Assembly: GCA_947464365.1 (NCBI GenBank)
Contig: CANHWS010000126.1
Location: 1 to 9,299 of the forward strand
Direction of reading: 5' to 3'
DNA from: Cytophagaceae bacterium
Lineage (GTDB): Bacteria > Bacteroidota > Bacteroidia > Cytophagales > Flexibacteraceae
Length of the DNA: 9,299 bases
Positions 1-5,192 of this stretch are shown here, one piece after another. The first letter of the stretch is position 1. Every line of letters starts with the position of its first letter. The notes below the pieces were generated by a model. The model made no database searches, was not told the DNA's origin, and saw nothing but the letters and a program-made list of their open reading frames with translations. Both the position numbers and the translations under genes were made by a program.

Positions 1-1862
1 CCTTGACTCCATCAGCCATTTGTAGCAACACCGCCTTTAGTTATAGCCCAACTAGTACAACGGCCGGAGCTACTTTTTCATGGACTCGCGCGGCAGTGCT
101 AGGTATCAATCTTAATGTAGCGGGTAGTGGCACAGGTTCTATATCGGAAACCCTGACTAACAGTACCTCAGCTCCTATTGTAGTGACTTATGCATACACT
201 ACAACTTCGAATACGTGTAGTAGTGTCCCACAGAACGTAACGGTAACAGTTAATCCATCCTTTAGCCCATTGTTAAGTGCTACTGATGGCTCTAGTGCTT
301 GTGTCGGAAACGCTGTTTTGGTTACGAATGCAGCAACTTGTATAGGTTGTACTTATGCGTGGTCAACAGGTGGGACTGGGGCTTCAACACCAGTGATTGC
401 CGGAACCAATAGTTATTCTGCAGTCATTACAACCCTTGCAGGATGCCAAATCACCACCTCGCCTATCAGCATAACAAGTATTGCGCAAGGTACATGGTTA
501 GGCAACAGTTCTTCCTGGATTGATCCAAGTAACTGGTGTGGTGGTGTACCGACCTCAACAAGCACGGTTGTAATTAGTAGCACTGGCGTTGCGCCTATTA
601 TTAGTGCTAACGCAATTGCTAATAATCTAATCATACCAAGCGGTGTAACGCTTAATATTTCGGCTAGCAATAAGCTTACTTTGTATGGCAACAAAACTGG
701 TGGAGGTGTAATCTCTGGAGGTTGCGGGTCTACATTGGAATTGGTTGGTATACTATCTCAATCGGTAGGCAACGCTTCAGTAGGTAATGTGGTGATTAAT
801 AACGGCAACCATATTCAGCTGAATGGAGACATTAATGTATGTAACAGCCTAACCCTAACCAATGGTAACATTATTGCAGGTTCGCACCTTGTCAACTTGG
901 CGTCAACGGCTAACAAACCAACGGAAAATGCCACTAGCCGCATCATCGGGCGGGTAAGAGCTATGGGTCGTCAGGTTGGTCGTGGAGCACTTGATATGCT
1001 CGGGGTTCGCCTAGCAGGTGGCGCAGATGATCTTGACACGGTCTATATTGAGCGCCGCGAGGCAGCTGTTACTTTTGGCACAGCCTCTGGCATCGGCTAT
1101 ACTTGGTCCATCAGGGCACACCGTCAGCCTACTTCTGGACGTAGCATAAACCTTAGTTGGTTACCGGCAGTTCGCAATAACAACAATATGAGTAGTGTTC
1201 AAGTTTGGCGTCGCCCAGACAACGGAACTAGTTGGAACAAGGTCGGACCTAAACAAAATCTATCAGCTTCAGTGGGTTCATATGGCATTTGGGTGAATAC
1301 CAATAGCTTCAGCGACTGGACTGCTAGTGGTGATAACAACCCTTTACCAGTTACCTGGACCACTTTCAGTGGAAAGCGTAAGGAAGCCGAAGTGACGTTA
1401 AACTGGACCGTAGCAAGTCAGCAGTCCAATAGAGGATTTATTGTCGAACGAGGTGAAAATGTGCAAAAGTTCGATAGCATTGGATTTGTGGCTGGCGATG
1501 GAAATAGCAACAGTATGGCAAGTTTCAATTTTATTGATGCCCATAAAGGAGCTGCTTACTATCGACTTCGTCAGGTAGATTTTGATGGAAAGACCTCACT
1601 GAGTACTATTGTCTATGTACCACTTGGCTCAAGGGATCTGCCATTGACTGTCTATCCAAACCCGGCAAGTCGCGAACTATTTGTGCTAGGGGTTGATAAT
1701 GCCGCTACGCTTGAGTTATACAATGCCAGTGGTAAACTACAGCTTAGTCAGCCTGTCCTTGGTTCGTCAGGTATTGATTTGACTAGCTTGCCGGCGGGAG
1801 TCTATCTCTATCGGATTATCACAGCTACCGATATACAGCAAGGTAAGGTTGTGAAACAGTAG
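1..1862 (+). CDS. T9SS type A sorting domain-containing surface protein with PKD-like/Ig-like modules (5' partial)
   Basis: The reading frame is already open at the left edge (first full codon at base 3), so the N-terminus and signal peptide lie outside the window; about 620 residues are visible. Residues 1-86 form a PKD-like domain of the type repeated in Bacteroidota cell-surface proteins (a cysteine after the Ala-Ile, then a TFSWTR core and a GSISETLTN motif). Residues about 88-157 look like a second Ig-like module with paired cysteines. From about 160 comes the GTWLG...W...NW..GGVP motif common in Bacteroidota adhesin-like proteins. Residues about 447-540 match the conserved module that precedes the sorting domain (LPVTW, LNWTVAS, GFIVERG, YYRLRQVDFDG). 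Residues about 547-619 are the T9SS type A C-terminal domain (VYPNPAS, LPAGVYLYRI, final GKVVKQ). The protein should be exported and then released or attached at the outer membrane by the T9SS. Its ligand or substrate is not evident; no catalytic domain is visible. It stops with TAG and is followed by a terminator. Confidence 0.9.
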   Translation, partial: LTPSAICSNTAFSYSPTSTTAGATFSWTRAAVLGINLNVAGSGTGSISETLTNSTSAPIVVTYAYTTTSNTCSSVPQNVTVTVNPSFSPLLSATDGSSACVGNAVLVTNAATCIGCTYAWSTGGTGASTPVIAGTNSYSAVITTLAGCQITTSPISITSIAQGTWLGNSSSWIDPSNWCGGVPTSTSTVVISSTGVAPIISANAIANNLIIPSGVTLNISASNKLTLYGNKTGGGVISGGCGSTLELVGILSQSVGNASVGNVVINNGNHIQLNGDINVCNSLTLTNGNIIAGSHLVNLASTANKPTENATSRIIGRVRAMGRQVGRGALDMLGVRLAGGADDLDTVYIERREAAVTFGTASGIGYTWSIRAHRQPTSGRSINLSWLPAVRNNNNMSSVQVWRRPDNGTSWNKVGPKQNLSASVGSYGIWVNTNSFSDWTASGDNNPLPVTWTTFSGKRKEAEVTLNWTVASQQSNRGFIVERGENVQKFDSIGFVAGDGNSNSMASFNFIDAHKGAAYYRLRQVDFDGKTSLSTIVYVPLGSRDLPLTVYPNPASRELFVLGVDNAATLELYNASGKLQLSQPVLGSSGIDLTSLPAGVYLYRIITATDIQQGKVVKQ

Positions 1863-1887
1863 CAAGAACAATCAAACCAGCAGTCCC

Positions 1888-1927
1888 AAAACCCTAGTGT
1901 CCTGAAGATGCTAGGGTTTTGTTGTTT
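1888..1927 (+). terminator. Rho-independent terminator of the T9SS protein gene
   Basis: A perfect 10-bp stem, AAAACCCTAG (1888-1897) with CTAGGGTTTT (1911-1920), encloses a 13-base loop and runs into a T-rich tail (GTTGTTT). It starts 25 bases after the TAG stop, so it should end the surface-protein transcript. The A-rich left arm gives some ability to terminate on the other strand too. Confidence 0.8.
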
Positions 1928-2504
1928 GATGGATGGTTGTTTGCTGGTGAGTGTAAGGCCCTTCATCAGGTTAGACAATGTTCTTCTATCTGCTACCAAG
2001 GTGGAATGCCCTGAGCAATCAGATAGCAGTCCGCTTTTTGTGGGATGTATCAGAAGCAATAAGCCATCTAGAGCATAGGCTTCAGAGCGATAATTTTCTT
2101 TGACCTGTCACGGCACAAGCATTCATAAGCTAAGTTACAGACCTTATACCTAGGTAAAAGATACGAGTTATGATGTCGCTATGCAGTATCAAAGGATGAA
2201 TGCTTGATGACGAGGCCGACCAATTACATGAAGTTTATAGCTAGGAACCTGCGTTTCATCAAACGGTGAACAGCCTTTCTGAAGCCCAAATCTGAGTTCG
2301 GCCTGCAAAATCTTAAGTCGCGATAATCTGGCAAAAGGACAGATCGCTAGGGAAAAAATGTCATGGACAAGTTGGAGATGTAGAAGGTAAAGTGCTCTGA
2401 TTAACCAGAAATCGGGCAGGATCAAGTCTTACGGAACTCCTGAGTACCACCGTTCCCTAACTAACTGAAACGTAATAAATTAGTTCAAACAAATCCCCTA
2501 TTAC
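1928..2504. other. Long non-coding gap upstream of blh, rich in inverted repeats
   Basis: No frame here looks like a gene; the open frames are short, lack recognisable domains and have no plausible start context. The stretch does hold several inverted repeats. These are a 7-bp stem at 1986-1992/2020-2026, the 11-bp stem at 2116-2126/2196-2206 (listed separately), a 7-bp stem AGGCCGA/TCGGCCT at 2213-2219/2298-2304 that begins just after the previous helix ends, a CGTTT-CATC-AAACG hairpin at 2252-2265, and a hairpin at 2320-2347 made of ATCTG/CAGAT extended by GCG/CGC across a 3-base bulge. This chain could be a structured RNA or a long leader of blh, or chance pairing in untranslated DNA. I matched it to no known RNA family. 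Confidence 0.4.
2116..2206. repeat. 11-bp perfect inverted repeat enclosing smaller hairpins (possible structured RNA)
   Basis: CAAGCATTCAT (2116-2126) is exactly complementary to ATGAATGCTTG (2196-2206). The 69-base interior contains a self-complementary TACCTAGGTA (2147-2156) and a GATAC/GTATC pair (2160-2164/2186-2190), so the whole could fold as a closing helix with two inner arms. By a rough count, an 11-bp perfect match at this spacing is expected by chance only about 0.02 times in a gap this size and about 0.2 times in the whole window. That makes it suggestive, not conclusive. The strand of any transcript is unknown. Confidence 0.4.
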
Positions 2505-2517
2505 TTGGTTAAACCAA
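2505..2517. promoter_or_regulatory. Palindrome TTGGTT-A-AACCAA just upstream of blh
   Basis: A perfect 6-bp inverted repeat around one central base lies 22 bases before the blh ATG and ends 6 bases before its AAAGGTGG ribosome-binding site. The position suits a repressor operator, or a small mRNA hairpin influencing initiation. I recognise no specific regulator for it. Confidence 0.35.
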
Positions 2518-2523
2518 TAACCT

Positions 2524-2531
2524 AAAGGTGG
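2524..2531 (+). promoter_or_regulatory. Ribosome-binding site of blh
   Basis: AAAGGTGG lies 8 bases before the ATG at 2540. It is the clearest Shine-Dalgarno-like sequence at a gene start in this window and decides for that ATG over the GTG at 2528, which lies within it. Confidence 0.55.
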
Positions 2532-2539
2532 ATCAAGAT

Positions 2540-3436
2540 ATGACCTTTCAGTACCAAGCGCAATCCAAGATTAACCTGCTTTTTGCATTGGTGAGTGGTG
2601 GCTTAATGGCCTTACACCTTTTGGCACCAGGCTTTGAGCAACAATACAGTTATCAGCTCATGTTTGCGGTGGTGCTATCACTGGGATTGATTCATGGTTG
2701 TTTGGATTTTGAGATCGCCAAGGTAAAGGCGCCTACAGTTTCGCTCTTTAAGTTTTTGCTGCGGTATGTTTCACAAATTTTAGTGATCGCCTTGATTTGG
2801 GTGTTTAGCCCCGCGGTTGCCTTAGGTGTGTTTTTGCTCTGCACAGCTTGGCATTTTGGGGAAACGGATTTCTCGCTCTTCAAGTTGAATCAGCCTGCTT
2901 GGGTAATCTTTACCTATGGACTTGGCTTAACAGGCTGGCTCTTTGGTTCGCATATAGATCGCAATCTGGATTCCTTGAAGTTGCTAGGCATTACCTCTGC
3001 TGGTGAGGTTGAATTTCTGGTGTATTTGGCGAAGTATCCAGTAGTCTTCGCTGGTTTTTCATTGTTCCTGATTTTGGTAGCTATGCTTGTGTCAGGTCAG
3101 TATCGCTCTGTTTCAAAAATGGGGCTGTTGGTGTTGTTGTTAGCTGTGGTCTGGAGTTTGCCCGTCTTGCAAGCCTTCACGGTTTATTTTGGGTTTTGGC
3201 ACTCATTACATACCCTCTATCTGATAAAGGCTGATATTCGAATTAGCTTCAAGGGGTTGATCGTGAAGGCTATTCCGTATTTGGTAATTTCTATTGGTAT
3301 GACTTGGCTTATGATCGTTGCCTTTTCATTTGTTGACTTGGGCAGTGAGGTGGTGTTAGTGGTGTTTATTTCTAGTTTAACCTTACCTCACGCCATTACC
3401 ATGCACGATTTACTGAACCGGTACAGAGTTTTGTAA
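2540..3436 (+). CDS. blh: Brp/Blh family beta-carotene 15,15'-dioxygenase (retinal-forming)
   Basis: This is an integral membrane, iron-dependent enzyme that splits beta-carotene into two retinals, the chromophore of the neighbouring rhodopsin. The 298-residue product has many hydrophobic segments and the family's spaced histidine motifs: IHGCLDFE (His52), AWHFGETDF (His105), FGFWHSLHTL (His221, His224) and LTLPHAITMHD (His284, His289). In a characterised marine Blh, four histidines bind iron; here the second histidine of the third motif sits one residue earlier than in the WHSxxH form I remember. The ATG at 2540 was chosen because AAAGGTGG (2524-2531) lies at good spacing before it. A GTG at 2528 would add four residues but overlaps that ribosome-binding site. 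The gene converges on the rhodopsin gene, which sits beyond a 313-base spacer, so it is not in an operon with it. Family assignment is strong; substrate is inferred from the family and the opsin next door. Confidence 0.92.
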   Translation: MTFQYQAQSKINLLFALVSGGLMALHLLAPGFEQQYSYQLMFAVVLSLGLIHGCLDFEIAKVKAPTVSLFKFLLRYVSQILVIALIWVFSPAVALGVFLLCTAWHFGETDFSLFKLNQPAWVIFTYGLGLTGWLFGSHIDRNLDSLKLLGITSAGEVEFLVYLAKYPVVFAGFSLFLILVAMLVSGQYRSVSKMGLLVLLLAVVWSLPVLQAFTVYFGFWHSLHTLYLIKADIRISFKGLIVKAIPYLVISIGMTWLMIVAFSFVDLGSEVVLVVFISSLTLPHAITMHDLLNRYRVL

Positions 3437-3449
3437 GGCGATTCTCCTT

Positions 3450-3577
3450 ATCAGGATGGTCAAAATTGTTGATCTTCATATGTTCCTGATCCACCGCCAT
3501 TCTCCTTATTGTAAGTTGCCCCTAAGCAAATCACCAAGCCAAACCTTCCTGTCAATCGCAAAAAATGGCTGCTCCTA
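3450..3577. repeat. Tandem 128-base unit, copy 1
   Basis: The unit begins ATCAGGATGG and is repeated immediately downstream at 3578 with a constant 128-base offset and no gap over the first 116 bases. By hand I count about 10 mismatches, roughly 91% identity. It ends with an A-tract followed by GGCTGCTCC, a decayed version of the left arm of the terminator that ends copy 2. The 11-base string ATTCTCCTTAT occurs in the unit and again just before it (3441-3451, 3499-3509), hinting at an older internal duplication. No open frame is kept in both copies. Confidence 0.85.
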
Positions 3578-3705
3578 ATCAGGATGGTCAAAATTGGTGA
3601 TCCTCATGTATTCCTGATCCACCGCCATTCTCCTTATGGTAAGTTGCCCCTAAGCAAATCACCAAACCCGACCTTTCTGCCAATCGCAAAAAAAAAGGCT
3701 GCACC
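3578..3705. repeat. Tandem 128-base unit, copy 2 (runs into the rhodopsin terminator)
   Basis: Second copy of the unit at 3450-3577. After the shared CAATCGC it has nine A's instead of six, then GGCTGCACC, which is the left arm of the functional terminator hairpin. The duplication therefore spanned part of a terminator, and only this copy retains a full stem-loop. Confidence 0.85.
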
Positions 3706-3721
3706 GTCAGGTGCAGCCTTT
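3688..3721 (-). terminator. Rho-independent terminator of the rhodopsin gene
   Basis: Read on the minus strand, GGCTGCACC pairs perfectly with GGTGCAGCC (3710-3718 with 3697-3705) around the 4-base loop TGAC. A run of nine T's follows (complement of the A's at 3688-3696); the flanking A and T bases can add three more pairs. It lies about 30 bases past the rhodopsin TAA. On the plus strand the same hairpin is followed by only TTT, so it may also act weakly on blh transcripts. Confidence 0.92.
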
Positions 3722-3749
3722 AGTCTAGGTTTGAAAACCTGCAGGCTTG

Positions 3750-4493
3750 TTAAGCTGCTTCGGTTTTTGGTGAGCTCACGGCAATGTTGTACACAACCAA
3801 ACCAAAGCCAATTTTGTTGATCGCATCAGCAATGTTGTAGAACAAATCGATGCTGCTTGCTTGCCAGCCTAGACCAGTGTTTAGCCAGCCGCCTTCCATA
3901 CACATGTAGCCGATTGGGTAAATGGCCCAACCAACTAATACAAACCAAGCTAGGGCACGGATGCCACGAATAACGGTTGCGTCACCGCTTTTGGCAGCAA
4001 GTTGTGCCACCTCACCTGCCCAAGCAGTGTAGAGTACATACACATAGCCAATGCTTGATATGGCACCCCACAAGGCGATTTGAGTTGCATCACCATGAGT
4101 GAACGCCTCGCCGATGTAGCCTGTTACGAGCATCCAGACAGAAGCTACAATCAGTTTGATGAGGAGAGAGAATTGCGCACCTGCTGCTTTGGTGAGCAGG
4201 TAGAATTCTACGCACATCAACGGTACAGTGAGTGTCCAGTCGATGTAACGCAATGCGGTGGGGGTTAGGCCAGTGGCTAGGTAGTAGTCGCGCATGTAGT
4301 AGTAGTGCACGGCTGCAATACCAGTGATGAGGGCGGAAATGAGCAAGGAGAGCTTCCATTTGCCTTGGACGCTACCACGTTCTACGAAGAAGAACACTGA
4401 CGATGCGAGCATCGCCATGTATCCGATGAAGAAGGTAAAGGCTACGGGATCATCAACTTTGATGTTGATGGCATTGAGGAGTACTGTAAGCAT
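3750..4493 (-). CDS. Proteorhodopsin/xanthorhodopsin-like light-driven proton pump
   Basis: This seven-helix retinal protein should pump protons outward across the inner membrane when lit. Landmarks in the 247-residue product (proteorhodopsin numbering in brackets) are His63 [75], Arg82 [94], Asp85 [97, Schiff-base proton acceptor], Thr89 [101], Glu96 [108, proton donor], Asp223 [227] and the retinal-binding Lys227 [231]. The helix C motif is therefore D-T-E, that of proton pumps; sodium pumps have N-D-Q and chloride pumps N-T-Q. Met93 sits at tuning site 105, usual in Bacteroidota and consistent with green absorption. Gly143 aligns with bacteriorhodopsin Trp138, proteorhodopsin Phe152 and xanthorhodopsin Gly156, the residue whose small size opens a window for an antenna carotenoid. 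The ATG at 4493 was preferred because family homology begins shortly after it; an upstream in-frame ATG (4610) would add 39 unlikely polar residues. No Shine-Dalgarno is seen, only an A-rich leader. A strong terminator follows. Confidence 0.95.
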   Translation of the reverse strand: MLTVLLNAINIKVDDPVAFTFFIGYMAMLASSVFFFVERGSVQGKWKLSLLISALITGIAAVHYYYMRDYYLATGLTPTALRYIDWTLTVPLMCVEFYLLTKAAGAQFSLLIKLIVASVWMLVTGYIGEAFTHGDATQIALWGAISSIGYVYVLYTAWAGEVAQLAAKSGDATVIRGIRALAWFVLVGWAIYPIGYMCMEGGWLNTGLGWQASSIDLFYNIADAINKIGFGLVVYNIAVSSPKTEAA

Positions 4494-4518
4494 AGTTTTG
4501 AGTTTTGGGTAAAAAGGT

Positions 4519-4528
4519 GTACATGTAC
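4519..4528. promoter_or_regulatory. Palindrome GTACATGTAC in the rhodopsin 5' region
   Basis: A perfect 10-base palindrome lies 25 bases upstream of the rhodopsin ATG. Just beyond it, on the minus strand, TCGATTTG (4531-4538) resembles the Bacteroidota -7 box TAnnTTTG with one mismatch, but I see no TTG at the expected distance upstream. If that is the promoter, the palindrome would overlap the transcription start. A 10-base palindrome is not rare enough to be convincing alone. Confidence 0.25.
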
Positions 4529-4579
4529 TACAAATCGATGCGTGAGTTTGTTTTGATTTTTTTTTGTTTTCCCAAATAA

Positions 4580-4664
4580 AATGCCTGAAAATGAGAGAAT
4601 TGCCGTCCAAACAACTACCTGAATCGCGCTATTTCAGGTGGGATTTAGCGCAAAAACAGGCATT
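4580..4664 (-). promoter_or_regulatory. Nested inverted repeats with pseudoknot potential upstream of rhodopsin
   Basis: Plus-strand coordinates: an outer 8-bp repeat AATGCCTG/CAGGCATT (4580-4587/4657-4664) encloses a 7-bp hairpin ACCTGAA/TTCAGGT (4617-4623/4633-4639). The loop of that hairpin contains GCGCTA (4626-4631), complementary to TAGCGC (4646-4651), so loop and flank could form an H-type pseudoknot. In addition, CCTGAAA (4584-4590) matches TTTCAGG (4632-4638) equally well, giving two competing partners. If transcribed with the opsin gene, this would be a leader RNA some 90 bases before the start codon. Each pairing alone could arise by chance; the nesting is what is notable. It resembles no riboswitch I can name. 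Confidence 0.35.
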
Positions 4665-4707
4665 ATGTGTCTTAGAAGCGGTTTTGGGCTTTTTTAACTT
4701 ACCGACG

Positions 4708-4751
4708 AAAAAAAAGACCATTTGCTGTGAAAATTTCGGTCTCCAGGTCTT
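4708..4751 (-). terminator. Weak candidate terminator on the minus strand upstream of rhodopsin
   Basis: Read on the minus strand, AAGACC (from 4746-4751) can pair with GGTCTT (from 4714-4719), and T's follow (complement of the A-run 4708-4715). The stem is only 6 bp and the loop is long (26 bases), though a small GAAATTTTC hairpin fits inside it. It could shield the opsin gene from upstream minus-strand transcription. No minus-strand gene is evident between here and folK, so it may be fortuitous. Confidence 0.25.
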
Positions 4752-5192
4752 GGCCTAGCATTTGGTTAGTGGTTTAGCCAATCAGCTTACTGAATCTATG
4801 CCCCCTGTTTCCGAACAGACAACGCAGTTCGTCCTGGTGTAGCAGGTACACGCTTGCAAAGACTGCCAGTTTAGGTAATTTGGAAGAGCAATAACTGCCT
4901 CGATGGTATACAGCGTGACCAGAGAGGGGAAGTAGGTGCGAGTTGTGAGCGCAAGAACATGACTTGCTGGCAACAGCAATAAACAGAGGGCGTTTTTTAC
5001 CCTCCAAAGACAGTGAAGGTAAGGATCGGAAAGGGTGGGTTGTTTGCCCATTGTGCTAAGCCCAAGGTTGGCCTGCTAGTTGGATTCCGGATGGAGGATC
5101 AAGATGTGACGGGTTATCTCCCTGCAAACCCGTATCTTACAAACATCCACCTCAGCTTGGGGCGGAAAAACTTAACCACAAATCGCATTCAA
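4752..5192. other. Non-coding upstream region of the TspO-like gene
   Basis: The divergent spacer between the rhodopsin and TspO-like starts totals about 700 bases; this is the part nearer the TspO-like gene. Open frames on both strands (for example minus 4782-5051) look like noise, with no family motifs and no start signals. Small inverted repeats are present: CTGTT-TCCG-AACAG at 4805-4818, GAGGG/CCCTC at 4986-4990/5000-5004, and the 7-bp stem at 5109-5133 listed separately. I found no convincing TAnnTTTG promoter box. Confidence 0.4.
5109..5133. promoter_or_regulatory. Inverted repeat ACGGGTT/AACCCGT upstream of the TspO-like gene
   Basis: A perfect 7-bp stem (5109-5115 with 5127-5133) around an 11-base loop lies about 60 bases before the TspO-like ATG. 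It could be an operator or a leader hairpin. No T-run follows, so it is not a simple terminator. Confidence 0.3.

Noticed and set aside
413..694. Minus-strand open frame inside the T9SS protein gene
   Set aside because: Antisense shadow of a strongly supported coding region.
2189..2425. Minus-strand open frame of 78 codons in the gap before blh
   Set aside because: Parts look protein-like, but there is no recognisable family and no start signal, and it overlaps inverted repeats in the gap.
3450..3705. CRISPR-like array
   Set aside because: Only two directly adjacent 128-base copies with no spacers between short repeats, and no cas genes.
3584..3820. Plus-strand open frame of 78 codons
   Set aside because: It runs through the tandem repeat, the terminator hairpin and the antisense of the rhodopsin 3' end; the frame is not conserved in the other repeat copy.
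4531..4538. TCGATTTG as the rhodopsin -7 promoter box
   Set aside because: One mismatch to TAnnTTTG and no TTG at the usual upstream distance; kept only as a remark, not annotated as a promoter.
4494..4610. N-terminal extension of the rhodopsin to an upstream ATG at 4610
   Set aside because: The 39 extra residues are polar and cysteine-rich, unlike a rhodopsin N-terminus or signal peptide, and would overlap the inverted-repeat region.
4774..5051. Overlapping minus-strand open frames of 77-89 codons
   Set aside because: Two frames overlap the same DNA, neither shows domain or membrane-protein logic, and the start context is poor.
5013..5192. N-terminal extension of the TspO-like protein (starts at 5013 or 5091)
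   Set aside because: The 34-60 added residues resemble no part of the family and cover a hairpin-containing upstream region; the ATG at 5193 fits the first membrane segment.
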